From the NCBI RefSeq assembly GCF_002029255.1, contig NZ_MZGT01000048.1:1-42129 (forward strand): 42,129 nt of DNA, read 5' to 3'. A program made the position numbers and the translations under genes. The notes under the pieces are model-generated. The model was not told where the DNA came from, did no database searches, and worked only from the letters and a program-made list of their open reading frames with translations. Position 1 is the stretch's first letter; every line of letters starts with the position of its first letter. Below, in pieces: positions 34,655 to 42,129 of the stretch. Origin of the DNA: Clostridium chromiireducens. GTDB taxonomy: Bacteria > Bacillota > Clostridia > Clostridiales > Clostridiaceae.

Positions 34655-35419
34655 ATGATTAAACCTTTATTTTTAGCTCATGGTTCACCTATGATGGCAA
34701 TTGAGGAAAGCGAATATACTAATTTTTTAAACAGCCTTGGAAACTCTATTAAACCAAGAGCTATAGTTGTATTTACAGCTCATTGGACAACTGAAACACT
34801 TACTATTTCTGCCTCTGATTCTATATATAATACTATGTATGATTTTTATGGATTTCCAGAAGAACTTTATAAAATTAAATATCCTGCAAAAGGTTCTAGT
34901 GCTATTGCAGCAAAAATTCAAAATAAATTTATTAAATCAGATATTGATGTAAAGACTGATTTAACAAGGGGCCTAGATCACGGTACTTGGACTCTTCTGC
35001 AACATCTTTATCCAAAAGCTAATATACCTGTTGTTCAAGTTTCTATAAATTATACTCTGCCTATTGAGCATCAAATTAAAATAGGTGATGCTATTAAAGA
35101 ACTTGCTAATGAAGATATTTTAGTTCTTGGAAGTGGAAATTCAGTTCATAATCTAAGATTAGTTGATTTTGATAGCAATACTATTGATTCTTGGGCCAAA
35201 GAGTTTGATGATTGGTTGATTGAAAAAATAGAAAACAAAGATATAAATGCTCTTAGTAACTATAGAAAATATGCTCCACATGCTAATTTAGCAGTTCCAA
35301 CGGCTGAACATCTTGTCCCTCTATTTATAGCTTTAGGCAGTAGCTTTGCATTAACTCCTAGAGTTATATATAGAAACTATCAATTAGGAAACTTAAGTTA
35401 TCTTTGCTTTGAATTTTAA
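34655..35419 (+). CDS. ygiD: Class III extradiol ring-cleavage dioxygenase, DODA/YgiD type
   Basis: 254 residues of the LigB superfamily. Likely metal ligands are the His in F-L-A-H-G-S-P (His9), the His in F-T-A-H-W (near 43), and the later H-A-N-L-A-V-P-T-A-E-H segment. G-L-D-H-G-T-W carries a conserved active-site His. Relatives open the ring of DOPA or other catechols with O2, which is odd for an anaerobe; a scavenging or non-oxygen role is possible. A GGAGGTG site precedes the ATG, and it is last in the MarR-chemoreceptor operon. Confidence 0.87.
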   Translation: MIKPLFLAHGSPMMAIEESEYTNFLNSLGNSIKPRAIVVFTAHWTTETLTISASDSIYNTMYDFYGFPEELYKIKYPAKGSSAIAAKIQNKFIKSDIDVKTDLTRGLDHGTWTLLQHLYPKANIPVVQVSINYTLPIEHQIKIGDAIKELANEDILVLGSGNSVHNLRLVDFDSNTIDSWAKEFDDWLIEKIENKDINALSNYRKYAPHANLAVPTAEHLVPLFIALGSSFALTPRVIYRNYQLGNLSYLCFEF

Positions 35420-35469
35420 AAAATAACCTTGAGAATAAAACCTTTTGGGATTTATCTCAAGGTTATTTT
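35420..35469. terminator. Bidirectional terminator between ygiD-like and aspS genes
   Basis: AAAATAACCTTGAGA pairs with TCTCAAGGTTATTTT around an inner AAA/TTT loop. A and T runs on both sides let it work for both converging genes. It immediately abuts the aspS stop codon. Confidence 0.88.
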
Positions 35470-36759
35470 CTATGGAACTAGTCTTGTCCTGTCCCTTGGA
35501 ATTAATGTGGTTTTTCTAACATTATCTATATCAAGTAATAATGCAGTTATCCTTTCAAGCCCTATTGCCAATCCTCCATGAGGGGGCATTCCATATTTAA
35601 AATTATCAATATAACTTTCATAATTTGACGGATTTAAGCCTTTGTACTTTATATTTTCTCTCAATGCATTATATTGATGAATCCTTTGGCCTCCTGTAGT
35701 TATTTCAACTCCTCTAAATAATAAGTCAAAACTATGCGTTTCATTTTCTCCACAAGGCATTGTATACATTGGTCTCTTTTTTCTTGGATAATGGGTTAAA
35801 AATATAAAATCACTACCAAAGGCTTCTTTTGCATATTTGCATATTAATTTTTCGCCTTCTGGGTCCATGTCCCCATCTAAGTCTGTTTTATTATATCTAG
35901 TTTTTAAAATCTCTATAGCCTCACTGAACTTTATTCTAGGAATACTATTTTCTAAAGCTGGAATTTTCACATCGAGTAACTTAAGGTGTTTATCCCCTTC
36001 AGAGCTTACCTTATTTAAAATAAATTTTAATAATTCTTCTTCTAAACTCATTATATCCTTCTCATCTTCAATAAATCCCATTTCTAAGTCCATACTAACA
36101 TATTCATTTAAATGCCTCGTAGTATTATGCTCTTCTGCCCTATATACATGACCAATTTCAAAAACCCTTTCAAAACCAGCACCTACCATCATCTGTTTAT
36201 AAAATTGAGGACTTTGTGCTAAATATGCCTGTTTCTCAAAATACTGAACCTTAAATACTTCGGTTCCTCCTTCTGCACCTCCTTCAACGAGCTTTGGAGT
36301 TGATATTTCTGTAAAGCCTTCCTGAACTAAAAACTTCCTAAAACCCTCTACTATAATATTTTGTATTTTAAATATAGAATTAACTTTTTCATGTCTTAAA
36401 CTAAGCATTCTATTATTTAGCATAATATCTAAATTAACATCTAGATTTTCCTTATTAATTTCTATAGGAAGTTGTTCATCGCAGCTTGAAATCACATTTA
36501 TATCTTCAATGTTCAATTCAAAGGAATTTAACTTATTATTATTTTCACCAACTCTTCCATTTATACTCACTACAGATTCTAGCTTAATATCAATATCTTT
36601 TATTTTTGAGTTTTCTACGACGCACTGTACAAGACCAGTTCTATCCCTTAATATTATGAAAGTTATAGCTTTTAATTTTCTAATCTTATGAACCCATCCT
36701 TTAATTTCTACATTTTTATTTATCTTTTTATTTAATTCATTTATCATTGTTCTTTGCAT
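35470..36759 (-). CDS. aspS: Aspartyl-tRNA synthetase, archaeal/short type, probably non-discriminating
   Basis: 429 residues from ATG 36759 (GAGGAG eight bases upstream; the in-frame GTG upstream overlaps that site). This is the short type without the bacterial insertion domain (~590 residues). An OB anticodon domain (about 10-95) precedes the class II core with motif 2 (F-E-I-G-H-V-Y-R-A-E-E-H-N-T-T-R-H) and motif 3 (G-L-A-I-G-L-E-R-I). In G-W-V-H (His24) the His occupies the position where, as I recall, discriminating archaeal enzymes carry Trp. This favours a relaxed enzyme that also charges tRNA-Asn for GatCAB. It is monocistronic and controlled by the T-box leader upstream. Confidence 0.9.
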   Translation of the reverse strand: MQRTMINELNKKINKNVEIKGWVHKIRKLKAITFIILRDRTGLVQCVVENSKIKDIDIKLESVVSINGRVGENNNKLNSFELNIEDINVISSCDEQLPIEINKENLDVNLDIMLNNRMLSLRHEKVNSIFKIQNIIVEGFRKFLVQEGFTEISTPKLVEGGAEGGTEVFKVQYFEKQAYLAQSPQFYKQMMVGAGFERVFEIGHVYRAEEHNTTRHLNEYVSMDLEMGFIEDEKDIMSLEEELLKFILNKVSSEGDKHLKLLDVKIPALENSIPRIKFSEAIEILKTRYNKTDLDGDMDPEGEKLICKYAKEAFGSDFIFLTHYPRKKRPMYTMPCGENETHSFDLLFRGVEITTGGQRIHQYNALRENIKYKGLNPSNYESYIDNFKYGMPPHGGLAIGLERITALLLDIDNVRKTTLIPRDRTRLVP

Positions 36760-36866
36760 TTTTTTCACTCCTCAAAATATCGGTATAAGATAATAAGGAC
36801 AAATTTTCATTTCAATCCTTCAATTAAAAATCAACCTAAACCGTACTTATTATTATAATTGTCTAT

Positions 36867-37254
36867 AAAAAATCCCCTCCAGCTAAAACTTAACTGAAGG
36901 GGCGAAAAATCCGCGGTACCACCCTAATTAACATAAATAGTATACATAGTTAAATTTAAACGATACATAAAATGAACAGGCCTTAATTCATTTTAAATTG
37001 AAATATAAAAAGCCTCCACTTCATTATAGAAGTGAAAGCTATACTTCACGGTACCATTCTACTTTGACTAAGTACATAACTTAAGTCGTCTCAAATCCTT
37101 TTAACGGGGGAATCCGTCTTATCTTACTGATATTTTCAGATAAGCTTCTCCGAGATGTCTTCAATAAAACTTTTCTCATAGAGCTTCCACCGTCCTCTAC
37201 TCGCTTAAGATACTAAGATAATATCTACTATTCTCTTCATAGAATTTGTATATT
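36867..37254 (-). promoter_or_regulatory. T-box riboswitch of aspS with two antiterminator/terminator modules
   Basis: Reading the minus strand: Stem I with an AGTA motif and the distal G-G-A-C-G-G-T-G-G-A-A-G-C-T-C loop. The specifier is GAC (37159-37157, in TGAAGACATCTC), an Asp codon. Stem II (CTTATCT/AGATAAG), a IIA/B-like ACGG/CCGT element and Stem III follow. Then come T-box sequence 1 (AGAATGGTACCGTG, 37060-37047) with terminator 1 (37039-37012 plus T run). T-box sequence 2 (AGGGTGGTACCGCG, 36924-36911) precedes terminator 2 (36902-36874 plus T run). Only one Stem I is present. The leader would allow aspS transcription when uncharged tRNA-Asp accumulates. Confidence 0.9.
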
Positions 37255-37260
37255 TATTGT

Positions 37261-37289
37261 ATAATAGCAATAAAATTCAAACTTGTCAA
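37261..37289 (-). promoter_or_regulatory. Promoter of the aspS T-box transcript
   Basis: TTGACA (37289-37284), a 17-bp spacer and TATTAT (37266-37261), an almost ideal sigma-A promoter. Predicted start is near 37254, so the leader is about 495 nt. Confidence 0.85.
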
Positions 37290-37320
37290 CATTATAATTT
37301 AAATTAACGTTATTCACAGT

Positions 37321-37647
37321 CTACACAAACACTATAAATATTTCCTTTCCTTCATAGTGTATTATTTCTTCTTTGTAGTCTTTATCTTTATTAAAATTAT
37401 AAACAATAAGATATCCCTTATCTAAGGCTTGAATATCTAAATAATCATTTAATTTATATGCTTTTATTGCAAGAAGCACTATATTTACATATGAAGTTAT
37501 ATACCAAATTTTTTGTGGTGGTGCTCCTATTAATAATTGCAGCTGAGAATTAAATTTGCCATAGAATTCCATTATAGACATTAGAGATAAAAACCTTCCA
37601 GTATTTGTAATTACATCTGTACCATTTTCAGTATTACTATTAGTCAC
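37321..37647 (-). CDS. Doubtful hypothetical ORF or gene fragment
   Basis: The frame gives 108 residues from a GTG at 37647 that has no ribosome site. The frame stays open upstream to the end of the sensor-kinase gene without an ATG. The sequence looks protein-like (Q-L-Q-L-L-I-G-A-P-P-Q-K-I-W-Y, then D-Y-L-D-I-Q-A-L-D-K-G-Y-L-I-V-Y), but no family was recognised. It may be a 3' fragment of a lost gene or be translated from a non-standard start by coupling to the kinase gene. Confidence 0.35.
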   Translation of the reverse strand: MTNSNTENGTDVITNTGRFLSLMSIMEFYGKFNSQLQLLIGAPPQKIWYITSYVNIVLLAIKAYKLNDYLDIQALDKGYLIVYNFNKDKDYKEEIIHYEGKEIFIVFV

Positions 37648-37715
37648 ATGACATGTAACTAAGAATACAACATTTTTAGTTACATATTTTTTAGCATTAG
37701 TCGTTACTCTTTTTA

Positions 37716-40700
37716 CTAATTGTTATTAGATTTCCCAATATGACTTATATCCTGAGCATGCAACGTAAAACATACGTGTGTACCTTCATTTATTTTCGAA
37801 TACATATGAAGTTCTGTGCCATAATACTTCATTAATCGACCCTTAATATTTGAAATACCAACTCCACCCTTTTGCCTTTTTAACGAGTCTCTATTATTTA
37901 ATATAGCTTGAGTGTTCTCAATTCCTATTCCATTATCCTCAACCGAAATCTTAATTCCATCGACGCCCTTCTTAACTGTTACTTTTACAGTTCCACCACT
38001 TTTTCTTTTCATAAGACCATGTCGTATTGAATTCTCTACTAGTGGCTGGATTATTAATGGTAGTATTCTTTGCTTCCTCAAACCATCATCTATATAGTAT
38101 TCTACCGCTAGCCTTTCTCCAAACCTAGCTTTTTCGATTTCTGTATATGCCTTTGTCAATTCCAATTCATTTTCAAGACTGACAGTAGTATCTGTGTTAT
38201 CGATATTAAAGCTTTTTTGTAGATATTCACTTAGATACGCCAGCAATTCCCCCGCTCTTGCTCCATCTGTATAACAAAGTGACATTATTGTACTCATAGC
38301 ATTGTATAAAAAATGAGGCTTAATCTGAGATTGTAAAAAAGCCATCTCGTTTTTCAATGATTCCTGCACTGACTTTTTCATTTGCAATAGATTAGAAACT
38401 CTTGCCCTAAGTTCTTTTGCTACAAAAGGCTTGGTAATAAAATCATTTGCTCCTGCATCAAAACCAATTGCAATATCATCAGGAGTATTCCTAACTGTCA
38501 ATATCAATAATGGTAATTCATGCAAAGAATATTGTTCCCTAATTTTTCTACAAGCTTCATATCCAGATATACCCTGCATCATTACATCCATAAGCACCAG
38601 ATCTATATCTTTCTGATTCCTTATAATTTCTATGGCTTCTATACCACTTGATGCAGTTAAAACTTCATATTCCTCACTATCTAAAATGGATTTCAACACT
38701 CTTAAATTGGTAGGTTCATCATCTACCGCAAGAATCTTGAAATTCTTCGCTAATTTATTCCCAGTCTTTATAATATTATATATTTTTTCTGGTTTCACTT
38801 CAGATTTTTCTATCCTATTCACTGGTTCACCTGTTGCCTTAGGAAGTAAAAATGAAAAACATGTACCTTTCTGTGGCTCTGATCTTTCTAAAAATATCTG
38901 TCCCTTCATTCGTTCTAATAGTTGTTGTGAAATATATAATCCTAATCCACTTCCCCCATACTGAATAGAATTTTTGGTTTCTACCTGTGTGAAAGCATTG
39001 AATAATTCCTGCTGCTTTTCTTTTGAAATTCCAATACCAGTATCCTCTATACTAACCTTTACAAATTCTTCATTTTCCTCAGCAGATAATGTAATAGTTC
39101 CTTTTTCTGTGAACTTAATTCCATTATCAATAAGATTATATAGAATTTGCAGTAACCTGGTTTCATCTGCCAATACTAGTGAAAGTTTTTCTGGAATATT
39201 TATCAGAATTTCTATATTATTACTTTCAATTAAATGTCTTAATACTTCAACTACTACTTTTGAAGCAGACTTAATATCAATAGCTTTGAGATTAAGTTGA
39301 ATTTCATCTCTTTTTATGTTTTCAAAATCTATAATATCTCTTATTAATAAAGAAAGCCTTCTAGATACGGAGAATATTACCTCGAGTTCCTCCTTTTGCT
39401 CTCGATTCACATTCCCATACTTTCCCTCTGCCAGTCCCTCCGATATATTTATGATTCCATTAAGAGGGGTTTGTAGCTCATGTGATGTATTAACAAGAAA
39501 TTCATCTTTCATCTTATCAATACAGATTAATTTTTCAGTCATTGCTTCAAGTGAGCTATTAGCCTGAACCAATTCTGCTTCAGCTCTTCTTCTTCTTCTT
39601 CGATTGATTAACAGTACAAAAATAAGTAATGCTTCCAATATAAGTAAAACAAAAATTCCTATAATATAGCCTTTGTATAACTCCCAAACACTTCTATCTT
39701 TATATAGAATTACACTATCACTTGGCAGCTTATCCTCTTCTATTTTCCAATATTTGAGTTGTCTCCAGTCAAAAGTATAGACTCTAGATTTAGCATGAAT
39801 TACCTGATCGTCTGATGACTTCTTTCCATTCAGAATATCCATAACTACATCACCAGCAGTTTGCCCTACCAATTCTTGATTACCTACATAACCACCAATT
39901 ACTCCACTTCCGAGATACTGAGCTGAAACTCCATACACTGGCACCACTGCTTCTTGGCATATGGTTTTAACTACTTCTGTAGGAATAAAGCTTTTACCAT
40001 TTACATCAGAATACCATTGAAAATATAAAATTGCAGAATCATCCTCCGCACTTTTTACAATTTCAATCATATCTTCATAAGACAAGTTATTCAGTAAATC
40101 AAACTCTACCTGATTAGAATATTTATTTTTTATATCTGAAATAGATTTTGAAATAGTTCTTTTATCTATTGAGCTACCAATTACCATGTAAATTTTTTTT
40201 GTATTAGGCTTTGTTTTCAATATTAGCTGTATATTTTCATCAACTTCAGATAGTTGAGATATTATAGAATAGTTTGGTGGCATTGGAGTAGTAGGAATAC
40301 TTTCTTTGTCCCAATCCAAGATAATAGGAACACTTGAAAATATATTATCCCCATATTTAGAAAAAAAGGAATCTAAGCTAACAGCAGTAATTATAAAATC
40401 TGGTTTATCCTTTAAATATTTGGACTTTAGATATTTTGAGATATCTTCGAGATATCCTTCATCATTACTGTGCCGAGCAAGATCCATGTATTCATAAGAA
40501 TAGCTAAATTTAAATTCTGAATTCTTTTCCAACGTACTTTTTATTCCCTTAATATAGAGTTGACTTCCAGGATAATCTTGTGTAAAAGGATTGATAATCA
40601 CTACATGTTTTTCTATCTTGCTATCTGCAAATGCATTTTGACCTTGGAAATAAACCATAAATAGAAAAATACCAAGGAAAATCTTTATTATTTCATATTT

Positions 40701-40784
40701 TCTGCTTCTACTTGAAAAGTAACTATTTCTTTTATGTATCTCTTTAAATATAAATGTTACTACTAATGCAAGTTTTTCTTTCAT
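37716..40784 (-). CDS. Hybrid sensor with two histidine-kinase cores and a receiver
   Basis: About 1022 residues from ATG 40784 (AGAGG nine bases upstream); the longer frame starts inside the preceding gene. A membrane or signal segment (about 33-50) leads to an external ABC-transporter-binding-protein-like sensor (about 58-335) and a second membrane segment (about 372-394). HisKA with His435 (S-H-E-L-Q-T-P-L-N) and HATPase_c (about 535-650) follow, then a receiver with Asp733 (L-V-L-M-D-V-M-M). A second, LytS-type kinase follows with His824 (Q-I-K-P-H-F-L-Y-N) and its own ATPase domain (about 915-1010). It pairs with the response regulator just upstream. The ligand is unknown. Confidence 0.88.
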   Translation of the reverse strand: MKEKLALVVTFIFKEIHKRNSYFSSRSRKYEIIKIFLGIFLFMVYFQGQNAFADSKIEKHVVIINPFTQDYPGSQLYIKGIKSTLEKNSEFKFSYSYEYMDLARHSNDEGYLEDISKYLKSKYLKDKPDFIITAVSLDSFFSKYGDNIFSSVPIILDWDKESIPTTPMPPNYSIISQLSEVDENIQLILKTKPNTKKIYMVIGSSIDKRTISKSISDIKNKYSNQVEFDLLNNLSYEDMIEIVKSAEDDSAILYFQWYSDVNGKSFIPTEVVKTICQEAVVPVYGVSAQYLGSGVIGGYVGNQELVGQTAGDVVMDILNGKKSSDDQVIHAKSRVYTFDWRQLKYWKIEEDKLPSDSVILYKDRSVWELYKGYIIGIFVLLILEALLIFVLLINRRRRRRAEAELVQANSSLEAMTEKLICIDKMKDEFLVNTSHELQTPLNGIINISEGLAEGKYGNVNREQKEELEVIFSVSRRLSLLIRDIIDFENIKRDEIQLNLKAIDIKSASKVVVEVLRHLIESNNIEILINIPEKLSLVLADETRLLQILYNLIDNGIKFTEKGTITLSAEENEEFVKVSIEDTGIGISKEKQQELFNAFTQVETKNSIQYGGSGLGLYISQQLLERMKGQIFLERSEPQKGTCFSFLLPKATGEPVNRIEKSEVKPEKIYNIIKTGNKLAKNFKILAVDDEPTNLRVLKSILDSEEYEVLTASSGIEAIEIIRNQKDIDLVLMDVMMQGISGYEACRKIREQYSLHELPLLILTVRNTPDDIAIGFDAGANDFITKPFVAKELRARVSNLLQMKKSVQESLKNEMAFLQSQIKPHFLYNAMSTIMSLCYTDGARAGELLAYLSEYLQKSFNIDNTDTTVSLENELELTKAYTEIEKARFGERLAVEYYIDDGLRKQRILPLIIQPLVENSIRHGLMKRKSGGTVKVTVKKGVDGIKISVEDNGIGIENTQAILNNRDSLKRQKGGVGISNIKGRLMKYYGTELHMYSKINEGTHVCFTLHAQDISHIGKSNNN

Positions 40785-40836
40785 TCTCCCCATCCTCTTA
40801 GTATGCTTTTCGTTTCTTCTTTTGTTACAAATTCTT

Positions 40837-41964
40837 CTACAATTCATTTAGTAATTTCATGAAAAATTCATTTGTTTCACCATGTGGTTCAATACCCATT
40901 TCTTGAAATAATTCTAACTTGAACTCTTCATGGGATTTTACTAATAAAGCTCTATTCTTCTGGATAGCAAATATTTTTAGAATGTTTAGATGAACTTCCT
41001 CATCGAATGGTGATTTCCTTTTTGCAGTCAATAGCTTGTCCATAGCATTCTCATATAATCCCTCTCCTAAATAAAAATATGCAATATTTTTAAGCATCTT
41101 AGTATAATCTCGACTTAAATACTCTCTTTCACCTTCACACCATCCATAATCCTTTTTTGAAAATAAATCATCTCTATATAATGAGCAAATCTGCTCAAAT
41201 CTATTAATATTACTTTTATTTACAATTACATTTTTCAAAGCTGCATTTTTAAATTCAATAACGTCACTAGATAATCCATGTAAATAGCATCTATATACTC
41301 CTTTTCCTCTTTTTTTAGAAGAAATCTCTATAGGTAAACCGTTTTCTTTAATGGTTTTTCTAAGTCTAAAAAGTGAAGTATCAAAGTTTGCTTTAATCTT
41401 ATCTGGTTCTCCTTCTGGCCATAAAATCTCTCCTAGTTCCCCGCATTCAACATTAGAATCTTTATGGAATATAAAATAAGCAAACATTTCCTCTACCTTC
41501 CGCGTAGGCCATTTAATCACACCATTATTTCCATGCACTTCAAAATTTCCAAAGCAACATATTTTTGTTTTTCCCATATGAGTTTTTTCTTGGTTCATTG
41601 GAGTCTTTAGCTTATTGAGTCTTGATACACACTTTTGTATTCTGTTTGAATTAACTGGCTTTAATATATAATCTAATGCGTTTACTTCAAAAGCTTCAAG
41701 GGCATATTGATTATAACCAGTAACAAATACGATCATTAATTCATCATTCTGTTCTAACAGACAATTGGCAAGTTCTAATCCGTTTATTTCTGGCATTTCT
41801 ATATCTAAAAATACTACGTCTGGCTTTATATCAATTATATTTTTAAGAGCTATACTAGAATCATGAAAAGTTTCCAAAACATTCACCTGCTCCGTTTTTT
41901 GCAAAAACATTTTCAACAAGTTAAGAACATGAATTTCATCATCCACGATTACAGCACTAAGCAT
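40837..41964 (-). CDS. Response regulator with SARP-like winged helix and BTAD domain
   Basis: 375 residues: receiver (about 1-120) with V-D-D-E and phospho-acceptor Asp54 (F-L-D-I-E-M-P). An OmpR/SARP-like winged helix follows (about 130-235: F-G-N-F-E-V, W-P-T-R-K-V-E-E-M-F-A-Y-F, L-W-P-E-G). A bacterial transcriptional activation domain of helical repeats ends the protein (about 245-375). This layout is known from clostridial regulators that pair with sugar- or solute-sensing kinases. It is the first gene of the operon and its end lies 52 bp before the favoured start of the kinase. An AGAGGTG site precedes the ATG. Confidence 0.88.
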   Translation of the reverse strand: MLSAVIVDDEIHVLNLLKMFLQKTEQVNVLETFHDSSIALKNIIDIKPDVVFLDIEMPEINGLELANCLLEQNDELMIVFVTGYNQYALEAFEVNALDYILKPVNSNRIQKCVSRLNKLKTPMNQEKTHMGKTKICCFGNFEVHGNNGVIKWPTRKVEEMFAYFIFHKDSNVECGELGEILWPEGEPDKIKANFDTSLFRLRKTIKENGLPIEISSKKRGKGVYRCYLHGLSSDVIEFKNAALKNVIVNKSNINRFEQICSLYRDDLFSKKDYGWCEGEREYLSRDYTKMLKNIAYFYLGEGLYENAMDKLLTAKRKSPFDEEVHLNILKIFAIQKNRALLVKSHEEFKLELFQEMGIEPHGETNEFFMKLLNEL

Positions 41965-42129
41965 AAGAACACCTCTTTTCTATATCTTTAAAAATATTAC
42001 ATCACACATTGCATTTCCTGAATTGGAAATCACACCTTTTTTAAAATAATATTACCATAAAATATGTCTAAATATCAAATTTAAATATTTAAACTGTCGA
42101 AATAATACTCAATGTGTAATCTATAATTA
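41965..42129 (-). other. Upstream region of the two-component operon
   Basis: 165 AT-rich bases with no gene. It must hold the promoter of the response regulator-kinase operon; I see no confident consensus. A short inverted motif (TTGCATTTCCTGAATTGGAA, near 42009-42028) is weak. Confidence 0.25.

Overview
The window is very AT-rich. Gene starts carry strong purine-rich (GGAGG/GGGGAG) ribosome sites, and tight co-directional operons are separated by hairpins. Gene content (glycyl radical enzyme, clostridial-type T-box on an archaeal-type AspRS, choline/cell-wall-binding repeats, PucR and LytS-type regulators, bacteriohemerythrin) points to an anaerobic low-GC Firmicute, most likely Clostridium sensu stricto close to the solvent-forming or butyrate-forming species. 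I cannot name the species.

Layout. 1-4.6 kb: an RND efflux pump and its adaptor on the minus strand. 4.6-11.7 kb: mixed accessory genes (pirin, a gene remnant, a small unknown protein, a secreted CAP-domain protein, a Gfo/Idh/MocA oxidoreductase, a bacteriohemerythrin with one altered iron ligand, an Rpn-family nuclease). These are interleaved with palindromic repeats, including a ~240-bp MITE-like long inverted repeat at 8400-8638. 12.0-24.8 kb: an eleven-gene minus-strand organosulfonate block. 25.3-30.4 kb: metallophosphoesterase, rsgA with an unusual leader that may hold small peptides, a second CAP-protein cassette nearly repeating the first, and an APH-fold kinase. 30.9-35.4 kb: a lone sugar-binding-type protein, then MarR, chemoreceptor and extradiol dioxygenase genes. 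35.5-37.3 kb: aspS under a T-box leader with two antiterminator/terminator modules. 37.3-42 kb: a small doubtful ORF and a two-component system whose sensor carries two kinase cores.

Central system. The sulfonate block encodes two SsuABC/TauABC-like transporters, a class III aminotransferase, an iron-type alcohol dehydrogenase, a glycyl radical enzyme with its activase, and a PucR-family regulator. The glycyl radical enzyme has every residue I recall for isethionate sulfite-lyase (IslA/IseG) at a constant -3 offset. The coherent reading is taurine import, transamination to sulfoacetaldehyde, reduction to isethionate, and radical C-S cleavage to acetaldehyde plus sulfite. Sulfite and acetaldehyde reductases are not in the window and would have to be elsewhere. 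A near-identical 24-bp motif lies at each outer edge of the block.

Other notable points: four copies of a GCTGAGA hairpin lie at gene ends; the two CAP genes share a 261-bp upstream region and almost the same catalytic domain, but their wall-binding regions have diverged. No rRNA, tRNA, CRISPR array or complete insertion sequence was seen.
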